Positions 51,609 through 59,993 of a stretch of DNA of 64,000 nucleotides are shown one piece after another (the stretch's first letter is position 1; every line of letters starts with the position of its first letter). Origin of the DNA: Streptosporangium pseudovulgare (GTDB lineage: Bacteria; Actinomycetota; Actinomycetes; Streptosporangiales; Streptosporangiaceae); the NCBI RefSeq assembly GCF_014648055.1, contig NZ_BMQJ01000008.1, forward strand, positions 124,001 to 188,000. Reading direction: 5' to 3'. The notes under the pieces are model-generated. The model searched no databases and was not told the origin of the DNA. It saw only the letters and a list, made by a program, of their open reading frames with translations. The position numbers and the translations under genes are program-made.

Positions 51609-52805
51609 TCAGGCGGCCATGGAGAGTTCGCGGTCGGGGGTGTCGGCCGGGGTGGCGGGGACCCGCGTGCCGGCGCGCGGCAGGAACCGCGCGGCCGCGG
51701 CGATCAGCAGGCCCAGCACCACGGCGATGCCGAGCGCGGTCCGCAGCGTGGCGACGTCGGAGATGAAGCCGATGACGACCGGGCCGAGCAGCAGCCCCGC
51801 GTACCCCATCGCGCCGGTCTGGGCGATGGCCGGGCCGGGGTTGGCGACGGCGCCGCCCGCCAGGGACAGGGCCATCGGGGAGATCGTCGCCACTCCGATG
51901 CCCACGAGGAACATGGTGGCGATGGCGACCATGGCCGTCGAGGCGGTGAGGACGACGGCGAACATCGCGGCGGTCACCAGCCCGGAGACCATGAGCATGC
52001 CGCGGGCGCCGAAGCGGGCCCGGACCCGGTCGCCGCCCAGGCGGCCGAACAGCATGCCGGCCTCCAGCACCGGGTAGCCCAGTGCGGCCAGCGCCTCGGG
52101 GGCGCCGACCACGTCGCGCAGGTACAGGCCGTTCCAGTCGGCGACCGTGCCCTCCACCATGAAGGCGCAGAACGCGATCGCGCCGAGCAGGTAGACCACC
52201 GGCGGCATCCGGTGACGCGTCCCGGCCTGGCCGTCCTCGACGACGACCGGGTCGGGCAGGTAGGTGCGGCTGATGACGACCAGCAGGGGCAGCGAGACCA
52301 GGGCGATGAGGGCCAGGTGCGCCGTGGACGACAGCCCCGCGGCGATGGCCGCGGTGCCGAGCAGGCCCGCGGAGATCGCCCCCACGCACCAGCCGGCGTG
52401 CATGCCGTTCATCAGCGGGCGGCCGTAGGCGCGCTCGACGGCCGAGCCCTGCGCGTTCATCGCGACGTCCACGGAGCCGAACGCCATGCCGAAGAGCCCG
52501 GCGGTCACCAGCAGCAGGGGGTACGTCGGCGCGAACGCCAGCAGGGCGAGGGTCGCCGCACAGAGGGGAGCGCCGATCCGCAGCACGCTCCGGCTGCCGA
52601 AGCGCGTCATCACCCGGCGCATGGACTGCATGGTGACGAGGGCGCCCAGCCCCCACACCAGCAGCGTCACGCCGACCGACGCCTCGGACAGGCCGAGTTT
52701 GTCGGACAGCGCGGGGATGCGCACGGTCATCGATCCGCACATCAGTCCGGCGAGCACGAAGGTGAGAACGGCACCGGTACGGGCCGTCCTCAGGGCGCGG
52801 GTCAT
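51609..52805 (-). CDS. MFS transporter
   Basis: A 398-aa transporter with about 12 helices. ATG at 52805 with AAGGAG upstream. It starts TGAVLTFVLAGLMCGSMTVR. Other segments are LLVTAGLFGMAFGSVDVAMN (a motif of the YbjJ/FucP-like subgroup), YGRPLMNGMHAGWCVGAISA and a proline-rich final loop. YbjJ-like members have varied substrates, and none can be assigned here. A TetR gene on the same strand 140 bp upstream is the likely regulator. Confidence 0.88.
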   Translation of the reverse strand: MTRALRTARTGAVLTFVLAGLMCGSMTVRIPALSDKLGLSEASVGVTLLVWGLGALVTMQSMRRVMTRFGSRSVLRIGAPLCAATLALLAFAPTYPLLLVTAGLFGMAFGSVDVAMNAQGSAVERAYGRPLMNGMHAGWCVGAISAGLLGTAAIAAGLSSTAHLALIALVSLPLLVVISRTYLPDPVVVEDGQAGTRHRMPPVVYLLGAIAFCAFMVEGTVADWNGLYLRDVVGAPEALAALGYPVLEAGMLFGRLGGDRVRARFGARGMLMVSGLVTAAMFAVVLTASTAMVAIATMFLVGIGVATISPMALSLAGGAVANPGPAIAQTGAMGYAGLLLGPVVIGFISDVATLRTALGIAVVLGLLIAAAARFLPRAGTRVPATPADTPDRELSMAA

Positions 52806-52945
52806 CACGGGCTCCTTACATGAATGTCGTTGAACGTCGTCGTCGATCGGCACGCACGAGCGGGCCGCCTCCGCGCGGGCGGAGACGACCGCGGGCGCGA
52901 TCGGTGGTGTGGGGGGTGTGCGCAGGGGCCGCGGGAGCGGGTCGC

Positions 52946-53452
52946 TCAGGCGGGCAGCAGCGCCAGCAGGCGCCGTTTCAGCTCGTCGTAGCGCTCGTCG
53001 TCGTACAGGGCCGGGTCGTGGCTGACCACGTCCCACAGCCCCTCGCAGGCGAGCCGTACGATCTGCGCGGCGACCGGGTCGGGCTCGTCGTCCAGCCCTT
53101 CGCGGTGCCATCTGGCCATCGCCTCGCGCAACGGGGCGAGGAGGAGGAGGTTGCCGGACGCGCCGGTGACCACGGCCCAGCGCCGCAGCCTGCCGGTCCG
53201 CACGGCCTCGAACGTGGCGGCCAGGTAGTTCTTGGTGTAGGTGTCGTGGCCCTGGGCGGCGACGAGCTGGTCGAAGTCCTCGATGAGGCGCTCGACCATG
53301 CCTTTGATCAGGGCTTCTTTGGAGTTGAAGTGGTAGAGCAGGCCGCCCTTGCTGCATCCGGCCCGCTCCGCGACGGCGGCCAGGGTCAGTGCCCCGGCGC
53401 CCTGGTCGCCGAGGAGGTCCTCCGCCGCGTCCAGTAGCTCTTCCCGTCGCAT
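52946..53452 (-). CDS. TetR-family regulator
   Basis: A 168-aa regulator. The HTH is RREELLDAAEDLLGDQGAGA, then AAVAERAGCSKGGLLYHFNS. The C-terminal domain (FDQLVAAQGHDTYTKNYLAA) is of the TetR_C type that includes RutR/AcrR relatives. The ATG at 53452 lies 12 bp from a perfect 14-bp palindrome that is its probable operator. It precedes the MFS gene on the same strand. Confidence 0.88.
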   Translation of the reverse strand: MRREELLDAAEDLLGDQGAGALTLAAVAERAGCSKGGLLYHFNSKEALIKGMVERLIEDFDQLVAAQGHDTYTKNYLAATFEAVRTGRLRRWAVVTGASGNLLLLAPLREAMARWHREGLDDEPDPVAAQIVRLACEGLWDVVSHDPALYDDERYDELKRRLLALLPA

Positions 53453-53464
53453 GACATCTACTGT

Positions 53465-53478
53465 ACCGTCCGGACGGT
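53465..53478. promoter_or_regulatory. Perfect 14-bp palindrome upstream of the TetR gene
   Basis: ACCGTCCGGACGGT is fully self-complementary and lies 12 bp upstream of the TetR start, overlapping its expected promoter. The size and position are typical of TetR autoregulatory sites. Confidence 0.75.
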
Positions 53479-53661
53479 TCAGCAAGCAAACGTGGCGGTT
53501 GTGACGCGCGTGACACTCGTGGCGGCCGTGGTGACCGCGATGGACACCGGGGGCCGCCGGCGGCCCCCGGGGAGCGGCGGGGACCGCCGAGACGGCGCTC
53601 GTCCGGGCGCGGATACGCTTGGGAGGGCCGGAGAACAGGGGCCGGGGAAGGGAGCGCGGTC

Positions 53662-54825
53662 GTGGAGTCTGCCTATCTCGATCACGCGGCGACCACGCCG
53701 ATGCTGCCCGAGGCGATCGAGGCGATGACCGCCCAGCTCGGTGTGGTCGGCAACGCCTCGTCACTGCACGCCGCGGGCCGCCGGGCCCGCCGGGTCGTGG
53801 AGGAGGCGCGGGAGAACATCGCGGACGCGCTGGACGCCCGGCCGAGCGAGGTGGTCTTCACCTCCGGCGGCACCGAGGCCGACAACCTGGCCGTCAAGGG
53901 CCTGTACTGGGCCCGCCGCGCCAGGGGCGCGACCCGGATCCTGATGAGCGCGGCCGAGCACCACGCCGCCCTCGACCCCGCGCACTGGCTGGGCGACCAC
54001 CAGGACGCGAAGGTGGAGCTGCTGGAGGTGGACGAGCTCGGCCGGGTGCACCCGCAGACCCTCCGCGACGCCGTCGAGCGCGACCCGGAGAGCGTCGCCC
54101 TGGTGAGCGTGATGTGGGCCAACAACGAGGTCGGCACCGTCCAGCCGGTCCGCGTGCTCGCCGCCATCGCCCACAACCACGGCATCCCCTTCCACACCGA
54201 CGCGGTGCAGGCCGTCGGCCAGCTCCCGGTCGCGTTCGCCGCCTCCGGCGTGGACGCCATGGCTGTCTCCGGCCACAAGGTCGGCGGCCCGATCGGCGCC
54301 GGCGCGCTGCTGCTGGCCCGCGGCGTCGATCCGGTGCCGGTGCTGCACGGCGGCGGCCAGGAGCGCGACGTGCGCTCCGGCACGCTCGACGCCCCGGCGA
54401 TCGCCGGGTTCGCCGCGGCCGTGCGGACCGCGGTGGACCGTCAGGCCGAGACCGCGGCCCGGCTGACCGCGCTCCGCGACGACCTGATCAGCCGGGTCCG
54501 CGAGGCCGTCCCCGACGTGATCCTCAACGGCGACCCGGTGAACCGGCTGCCCGGCAACGCGCACTTCTCCTTCCCCGGGTGCGAGGGCGACGCGCTGCTG
54601 ATGCTCCTGGACGCCAAGGGCGTGGAGTGCTCGACCGGCTCGGCGTGCTCGGCCGGGGTGGCGCAGCCCTCCCACGTCCTGCTCGCCATGGGCGCCGACG
54701 CGGTCCGGGCGCGCGGCTCGCTCCGTTTCTCCCTGGGCCACACCTCGACCCGGGACGACGTGGACCGGGTGGCGGCCGTCATCGGCACGGTCGTCGAACG
54801 CGCCCGCCGGGCCGGTCTGAGCTGA
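53662..54825 (+). CDS. Cysteine desulfurase (IscS/NifS type)
   Basis: A 387-aa PLP enzyme moving sulfur from cysteine to an enzyme persulfide. It has [53 protein letters not shown], the PLP Lys in [19 protein letters not shown], and the active Cys in [21 protein letters not shown] start after AAGGGAG. mnmA lies 123 bp downstream on the same strand, so it probably supplies sulfur for tRNA thiolation as well as Fe-S cluster assembly. Confidence 0.94.
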   Translation: MESAYLDHAATTPMLPEAIEAMTAQLGVVGNASSLHAAGRRARRVVEEARENIADALDARPSEVVFTSGGTEADNLAVKGLYWARRARGATRILMSAAEHHAALDPAHWLGDHQDAKVELLEVDELGRVHPQTLRDAVERDPESVALVSVMWANNEVGTVQPVRVLAAIAHNHGIPFHTDAVQAVGQLPVAFAASGVDAMAVSGHKVGGPIGAGALLLARGVDPVPVLHGGGQERDVRSGTLDAPAIAGFAAAVRTAVDRQAETAARLTALRDDLISRVREAVPDVILNGDPVNRLPGNAHFSFPGCEGDALLMLLDAKGVECSTGSACSAGVAQPSHVLLAMGADAVRARGSLRFSLGHTSTRDDVDRVAAVIGTVVERARRAGLS

Positions 54826-54948
54826 CCCGCGCCGCCTGCCGTACGGGGGGCGGAGCGCCGCGCGGCCGTACGGCGACCGCCCGAGCGCCGGGGAAGGGCA
54901 CGGCCGGGCTGACGGCGTGCCCCGCCGCGCGGGTACGCTCAAGGGGTT

Positions 54949-56019
54949 ATGACACTTCGCGTGCTTGCCGCCATGTCCGGCGGCGTCGACTCCGCCGTGG
55001 CCGCCGCCCGCATCGCCGAGGCCGGCCATGACGTCACCGGCGTGCATCTGGCGCTCTCGGCCAACCCGCAGTCCTACCGGACCGGCGCCCGCGGCTGCTG
55101 CACGATCGAGGACTCCCGTGACGCCCGCCGGGCCGCCGACGTCATCGGCATCCCGTTCTACGTCTGGGACATGGCCGAACGCTTCCACCGTGACGTGGTG
55201 GAGGACTTCGTCAGCGAGTACGCCGCCGGCCGCACGCCCAACCCGTGCCTGCGGTGCAACGAGAAGATCAAGTTCGAGGCGGTCCTCACCCGGGCCCTCG
55301 CCCTCGGCTTCGACGCGGTGGCCACCGGCCACCACGCCCGGCTCGTCGACGGCGTGCTGAGCCGCAGCCCCGACGCGGCCAAGGACCAGTCCTACGTCCT
55401 CGGGGTGCTCACCAGGGAGCAGCTCGGGCACGCGATCTTCCCGCTGGGCGACTCCACCAAGGCGCAGGTCCGCGAGGAGGCCGCCCGGCGCGGGCTCACC
55501 GTGGCCGACAAGCCCGACAGCCACGACATCTGCTTCATCGCCGACGGCGACACCCGGCGTTTCCTCGCCGACCGCCTCGGCGCGGCCCCCGGCCCGATCG
55601 TCGACGTCTCCGGCGAGGTCGTCGGCACCCACGAGGGGGCGTACGGCTTCACCGTCGGCCAGCGCAAGGGCCTGCGCGTCGACCGTCCGGCTCCCGACGG
55701 CCGACCGCGCTACGTGCTGTCCATCGAGCCGGTCTCCAACACCGTCACGGTCGGCCCCCGCTCCGCCCTGGAGGTCACCACCATCGTGGCCGCCCGGCCG
55801 GTGTGGAACGGCCCGGTGGCCGAGCCGCGCGAGCCGCTGGCCTGCACCGTCCAGCTCCGCGCGCACGGCGAGGTGTACGGCTGCCGCGCCCAGCTCTCCG
55901 GCGACGAGGTGCACATCACGCTCGACGCCCCGGCCACCGGGGTCGCGGCGGGCCAGGCCGCGGTGCTCTACCTGGACGACACCGTGATCGGCTCGGCCAC
56001 CATCGTCACCGCCGCCTAG
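54949..56019 (+). CDS. mnmA: tRNA-specific 2-thiouridylase
   Basis: A 356-aa enzyme forming 2-thiouridine at tRNA position 34. The PP-loop is [20 protein letters not shown]. The first catalytic Cys lies in [20 protein letters not shown] and the second in [26 protein letters not shown] and the C-terminal beta-barrel follow. The length fits the actinobacterial type. The ATG comes only a few bases after TACGCT, so the transcript may be leaderless. It receives sulfur from the desulfurase encoded just upstream. Confidence 0.95.
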   Translation: MTLRVLAAMSGGVDSAVAAARIAEAGHDVTGVHLALSANPQSYRTGARGCCTIEDSRDARRAADVIGIPFYVWDMAERFHRDVVEDFVSEYAAGRTPNPCLRCNEKIKFEAVLTRALALGFDAVATGHHARLVDGVLSRSPDAAKDQSYVLGVLTREQLGHAIFPLGDSTKAQVREEAARRGLTVADKPDSHDICFIADGDTRRFLADRLGAAPGPIVDVSGEVVGTHEGAYGFTVGQRKGLRVDRPAPDGRPRYVLSIEPVSNTVTVGPRSALEVTTIVAARPVWNGPVAEPREPLACTVQLRAHGEVYGCRAQLSGDEVHITLDAPATGVAAGQAAVLYLDDTVIGSATIVTAA

Positions 56020-56077
56020 CCGTACGGCCGGTCGGCCGGTCGGCCGCCTGGGCGGTCAGCTATGCCCGGTCGGCCGG

Positions 56078-56110
56078 CCGGTCCCTCCCGCCCGGGGCGG
56101 GAGGGACCGG
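56078..56110. terminator. 15-bp hairpin between mnmA and the MBL-fold gene
   Basis: CCGGTCCCTCCCGCC (56078-56092) pairs perfectly with GGCGGGAGGGACCGG (56096-56110) across a 3-nt loop. It lies between convergent genes and so can serve both. Confidence 0.85.
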
Positions 56111-56129
56111 CGGCGCGACGGACCCATGT

Positions 56130-56771
56130 CTACGGCAGATCGACGGACTCGCCCGGCTTGAGACGGCGGATGTCGGCCTTCTGCTGCTCGCCCTCCCGCT
56201 CAAGCCAGCCGTCGATCAGGCCGAGCCCGGCGTCGTTGAGCAGGCCGTCGTGGGTGGAGAAGGCGCGGGCCGGGCGGACCCGGCGCAGATACTCCACCAT
56301 CTCCGCCATCTTCATCCAAGGCGCGTTGGTCGGCACCAGGAGGGTGGGGACCTCCGTGCCGGGCGGGGTGAACGCGTCACCCGGGTAGAAGACCTCCTCG
56401 TCCACCAGGAACCCGGTGTTCCGCACGGCCGGGATGTCAGGGTGGTTGGGAGCGTGCCACTCGCCGACCACCTTCACCCCGAAACCGGCCGTGTCGAACG
56501 TGTCGCCGTGCCGTACGGTCCGGATCTCGGCGGGGAGGCCGGTCAGCGTGGCGGCCACCGCCTCGTTCGTCCAGATCTCCAGCGACGGGTCGGCCTCGAC
56601 GGCCCGGCGCAGCCGTTCGACGTCGACGTGGTCGAAGTGCTCGTGGGTGATGAGCACGGTGCGCGCCCCCTCCAGTGCGGACTCCTCGCTGAAGGCGCCC
56701 GGGTCGATCACCAGGGCCGAGCCGTCCTTCTCCAGGCGGACGCACGCGTGCCCGAACTTCGTCAGCTTCAT
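56130..56771 (-). CDS. MBL-fold metallohydrolase
   Basis: A 213-aa metallo-beta-lactamase-fold protein of the UlaG-like type. MKLTKFGHACVRLEKDGSAL opens the fold, TVLITHEHFDHVDVERL gives HxHxDH, EWHAPNHPD the next His, FYPGDAF the bridging Asp, and FSTHDGLLN the last His. The substrate is unknown. A GTG two codons upstream is an alternative start. It is convergent with mnmA. Confidence 0.88.
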   Translation of the reverse strand: MKLTKFGHACVRLEKDGSALVIDPGAFSEESALEGARTVLITHEHFDHVDVERLRRAVEADPSLEIWTNEAVAATLTGLPAEIRTVRHGDTFDTAGFGVKVVGEWHAPNHPDIPAVRNTGFLVDEEVFYPGDAFTPPGTEVPTLLVPTNAPWMKMAEMVEYLRRVRPARAFSTHDGLLNDAGLGLIDGWLEREGEQQKADIRRLKPGESVDLP

Positions 56772-56896
56772 CGTCACAGCCTAGCCACGGGGGTCGGGAC
56801 ACGACCGGCCCGCCCGGCGGCCACCGGCTCCCGGACCCGCGCCGGGTGCCGGTGGCCGGGCGGAGCACCGGTCCGGGCGCGCCGGAGGCGGCGGGG

Positions 56897-58000
56897 TCAG
56901 TAGCCGACGTAGCCGCTGCCGGTCTTGCTGCCGACCACGCCGGGCACGTTGGAGACCGAACCGTACCGGCTGATGGCGTAGCGGACCCCGGCGATGATGT
57001 TGTCCACCGGGTTGTAGATGTCGCCGTGGCCCGGCAGCTTGTAAGAGTTGAAGGTCGGGTCGATGGTCTGCATCAGGCCCTTGGAGGGATGCCCCGCGGC
57101 CGCGTTGGAGTCCCAGTTGTTGATCGCGTGCGGGTTCCCGCCCGACTCGTGCTGGATGATCATCCAGATGTCGTTGGGGTTCATCTTCCCGACCGGGACA
57201 CCCTGCTCCTTGAGAATCTCGATCGCCTGCTCGATCCACTCCTTGACCTTGCCGCTGGGGGCGGGGCCGCCGCCGGGCGGGGGCGGGCCGCTGGGCCCGT
57301 AACCGCCGAAACCGCCCCCCGATCCGTTGCCGCCGGGTGCGCCGCCTCCGGGGCCGCCGCCTCCGTTCGGCCCTCCCGCGGGGTGGTAGCCGATGGTCCG
57401 CTGCCAGTCCACGGTGTGGCCGGTCCCGGGCACGAACGGCTCGTCCCCGGGGTCGGCGATCCCGGTGAAGGTGAGATCCCGTTCACCGAGATACTTACCG
57501 ATCTCCTTCATGGCCTTGGTCACGGCGGCGTCGGCCGCGTCGAAGTGGGGCTTCGCAGCGGTGGCGGCCGAGGAGGCCAGCTGCGAGATGCCCGCCGAGG
57601 TGTCCTGGGAGGTGTCCCCGCGGTTGGTCCTGCGGTAGGTGGCCACGTCGTTCAGGAGCGTGTCGGCGATTCTGCCGATCTTCGCCTTCGCGTCCTCCAG
57701 CGCCTTGGCGGCGGCGTCCAGGGAGTTCGCGCAGTTCGAGACGGCGAGCTCCAGCTCCTCACCCGCCCTGCCGTACTTGCTCATGTAGGTGGCGAAGTCG
57801 TCGGCGGAGTCGCCCTGCCAGGCGTCGTCCACGTTCTTCACGGCGGTGCCGAGGCCGCCGAAGTGCTCGTTCATCTTCCCGGCGGTACCGCGCCAGTGCT
57901 TGGCGACCGCGCGGATCGCCTCGGGGTTGCCGCTGACCTTGTCCAGGTAGTCGGCCAGCGGGCCGCCGCCGGGGAGCTGGCGGATCTGCTCGGAGCTCAT
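56897..58000 (-). CDS. WXG100-like protein fused to a lytic transglycosylase (SLT) domain
   Basis: A 367-aa likely type VII secretion substrate. The first ~200 residues are helical with WXG100/ESX-like character: LADYLDKVSGNPEAIRAVAK, then HWRGTAGKMN and NVDDAWQGDSADDFATYMSK (the W-x-G turn). A Gly/Pro-rich linker (~245-290) follows. The C-terminal SLT-type domain has IWMIIQHESGGNPHAINNWD with the catalytic Glu, GLMQTIDPTFNSY and IIAGVRYAISRYGSVSNVPG. It would cleave peptidoglycan glycan strands after export. The ATG overlaps the stop of the small upstream gene by one base (TGATG). Confidence 0.88.
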   Translation of the reverse strand: MSSEQIRQLPGGGPLADYLDKVSGNPEAIRAVAKHWRGTAGKMNEHFGGLGTAVKNVDDAWQGDSADDFATYMSKYGRAGEELELAVSNCANSLDAAAKALEDAKAKIGRIADTLLNDVATYRRTNRGDTSQDTSAGISQLASSAATAAKPHFDAADAAVTKAMKEIGKYLGERDLTFTGIADPGDEPFVPGTGHTVDWQRTIGYHPAGGPNGGGGPGGGAPGGNGSGGGFGGYGPSGPPPPGGGPAPSGKVKEWIEQAIEILKEQGVPVGKMNPNDIWMIIQHESGGNPHAINNWDSNAAAGHPSKGLMQTIDPTFNSYKLPGHGDIYNPVDNIIAGVRYAISRYGSVSNVPGVVGSKTGSGYVGY

Positions 58001-58293
58001 CAGCTCCCACCCCCGGCCCGGTTCGCGCCGCGCACGTTGTCCTGCACCTGGTCGAGGGCCCGCTCCACGAGCCGGAGCTTCTTGCCGACGCGGCCGAGCT
58101 GGTCGTCGAGCGTCTTCTCGACCGTGTCGAGGGCCGCGGCGAGCCCGGAGGAGTCGGTCAGCCTGCCGAAGACGGAGGAGTCGGCCGTCTTGGCCGGGTA
58201 CTGGCCGCCGAGCTCCTCGAACTTCCCGGCCAGTGTTTTCGCGGTCGTACGGCACTGATCGAGCATTTGGAAATGGATGTCGACACCCGCCAC
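58000..58293 (-). CDS. Small helical WXG100-like partner protein
   Basis: A 97-aa helical protein starting at GTG after GGAGGAGG. AGVDIHFQMLDQCRTTAKTL, FEELGGQYPAKTADSSVFGR then AAALDTVEKTLDDQLGRVGK form two long helices separated by a turn, the size and shape of ESX partner proteins. A strict W-x-G motif is not present. It is coupled to the WXG100-SLT gene through TGATG and is probably its export partner (inference). Confidence 0.7.
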   Translation of the reverse strand: MAGVDIHFQMLDQCRTTAKTLAGKFEELGGQYPAKTADSSVFGRLTDSSGLAAALDTVEKTLDDQLGRVGKKLRLVERALDQVQDNVRGANRAGGGS

Positions 58294-58468
58294 CGAGCCC
58301 GGCCTCCTCCCGTGTAGGCGCAAAGCCATCGAAGGCCGATCATAAGGGACATGGATCTTCGCGGGGCGGTGTCCCGGGAGGCACTGCCCGGCCGGACACC
58401 GCCGCCCGTGTTCCGGCAGGATGGATCCCGTCACGGTTTCGTTCCCGGTTCGTTGATGAGGACCCCGT

Positions 58469-59029
58469 ATGAGTGAGAACGCGATCTCGATCGCGCGAGT
58501 GTTCGACGGTGTCGAGCCCGGCAGTGGGCGGCCGTTCTTCGACTCCGGTCACCCCCGGGCGGAGGATCCCGCCGAGCGGGAGCGGCTGGCGGCCTACCTC
58601 GACGGGGGCCGGGTGATCGCACACGAGCCGGGCCGCGACCCCGACCGGGTGGATTCCTCGCGCGGGGAGACGGTGCCGCGCGACGTCCGCACGGACGGGC
58701 GCTGGGTCTGGACGGACGCGGTCACCTACTACCTGCGGGAACACGGCCTGCTGCCCGACCCCGGGCTGTGCGGGCACGCCGCCGCCCACGGGTACCGCTG
58801 CCCCGAGGTCGGCGACGCCGAGGCGGACCGCGCGCTGCGTGCCCTGGGGCCTTCCTCGGTGCCCCTGCTCACGGTCGTCCCGGACGACACCGGGGCCGGC
58901 GCGCCCGAGCCCATCGTGCTGGAGACGTCCGCGGGGAGCCTGAGCGTCTCGCCCGACCTCACCCCCGAGGAGTTCGCCATCCTCGACGAGATGCGGCGGG
59001 CCACCGCCGAGCGGGACGGGGGCTCCTGA
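58469..59029 (+). CDS. Protein of unknown function in the type VII effector region
   Basis: A 186-aa acidic soluble protein without signal peptide. Its visible features are ARVFDGVEPGSGRPFFDSGH, a central RTDGRWVWTDAVTYYLREHG segment, LCGHAAAHGYRCPEVGDAEA, and a final helix LTPEEFAILDEMRRATAERD. It is divergent from the WXG100-SLT pair and upstream of the YbaB/CpnT-like genes, where immunity or chaperone genes are often found. I do not recognise the family. The ATG lies 9 bp after a GAGGA. Confidence 0.6.
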   Translation: MSENAISIARVFDGVEPGSGRPFFDSGHPRAEDPAERERLAAYLDGGRVIAHEPGRDPDRVDSSRGETVPRDVRTDGRWVWTDAVTYYLREHGLLPDPGLCGHAAAHGYRCPEVGDAEADRALRALGPSSVPLLTVVPDDTGAGAPEPIVLETSAGSLSVSPDLTPEEFAILDEMRRATAERDGGS

Positions 59030-59262
59030 CCGCTCTGCGGCCCCTCCGGCCCTGCCGGCGGTGTGTGCTCCGGCCCGGTCCCGCCCCGCGGTCCTGCTCC
59101 CCGGCCCCGTCCCGGTCCCGGCCGGCGTCCCCACCGTCCATGCGGCGGGCCGGGCCAGGGGTATGCCGGATTTATTGGATCTTGCCGGACTGTGAATAGT
59201 GTGTCTAGTTCTGTTGGGGTTCTTGTGGCGTATGGTTTTCCTGACTCCGGGAGGTGAAGACG

Positions 59263-59667
59263 GTGAGCGACGAGTTCCGCAGGACCATGGAAGAGCTGGC
59301 CGAGGAGTACAACCGGCAGGCGGCGCAGCTCCGCGAGACGTACGGCAGGCTCAACGAGCTGAACGTGACCGCGCAGTCCGACGACGGAATGGTGTCGGTG
59401 ACGGTCGGACCGCGGGGCCAGGTCCAGGACCTCACGCTCGACCCCCGCGTCTACCGCAAGCTGTCCCCCTCCGAGCTGGCTCGGGCGATCATGGAGCAGA
59501 TCGGCGCGGCGACGGGTGAGGTGGCCGATCAGACGAAGGAGCTGATGGCTCCGTTCCTGCCGGAGGGCCTGCCGTACGAGGAGGTCTTCGGCGAGGGCGC
59601 GAGCTTCGAGTCGTTCCTTCCCCAGCCGGTGGCGTTGCCGCCGATGGAGCCGGAGGGCCGTGAATGA
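59263..59667 (+). CDS. YbaB/EbfC-family protein
   Basis: A 134-aa protein of the YbaB/EbfC nucleoid-associated fold. RTMEELAEEYNRQAAQLRET then SDDGMVSVTVGPRGQVQDLT and LDPRVYRKLSPSELARAIME are the family signature. A C-terminal tail of about 35 residues exceeds the minimal domain. The GTG at 59263 follows GGGAGGTG. YbaB-like genes of this sort often accompany WXG100 and CpnT-like genes in actinomycetes, where their role is unclear. It overlaps the next gene by 4 nt. Confidence 0.85.
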   Translation: MSDEFRRTMEELAEEYNRQAAQLRETYGRLNELNVTAQSDDGMVSVTVGPRGQVQDLTLDPRVYRKLSPSELARAIMEQIGAATGEVADQTKELMAPFLPEGLPYEEVFGEGASFESFLPQPVALPPMEPEGRE

Positions 59668-59987
59668 CGGCGTCCGGTGACGGCTACTACGCCGAGTGGG
59701 CGGACCTGCGCCGCAGATCGCTGCAGTACGGCGAGGAGCGCGACTTCCTGCGCGAGCGGCGCGACGAGCTGTGGCAGGCGTTCCTGCGGGAGAGCCCCCC
59801 GCTGGGTGACGACCAGTACGGCGCGGAGCTGGAGAAGCGGCTGCCCGGCATCAGGGACGCGCTCTTCGCGACGTTCGACGCGTACATCGACGAGGTCGGA
59901 GGCGTCCAGGAGCGGCTGAGGGTGAACGCCGCGACGTACGAGGGGGCCGAAGGAGCGGGAGTCATCCCCTCCTCGCGCAGCGTGTGA
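59664..59987 (+). CDS. Small helical protein, probable WXG100-like/ESX-associated partner
   Basis: A 107-aa, mostly helical protein. It has YYAEWADLRRRSLQYGEERD then FLRERRDELWQAFLRESPPL, and GIRDALFATFDAYIDEVGGV then QERLRVNAATYEG. The two-helix layout with a central turn and length near 100 fits WXG100-like partners, although the W-x-G itself is replaced. Its ATG overlaps the YbaB-like stop (ATGA), and the giant CpnT-like gene starts 6 bp after it. The three genes therefore form one operon. Confidence 0.7.
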   Translation: MTASGDGYYAEWADLRRRSLQYGEERDFLRERRDELWQAFLRESPPLGDDQYGAELEKRLPGIRDALFATFDAYIDEVGGVQERLRVNAATYEGAEGAGVIPSSRSV

Positions 59988-59993
59988 TCCTCC

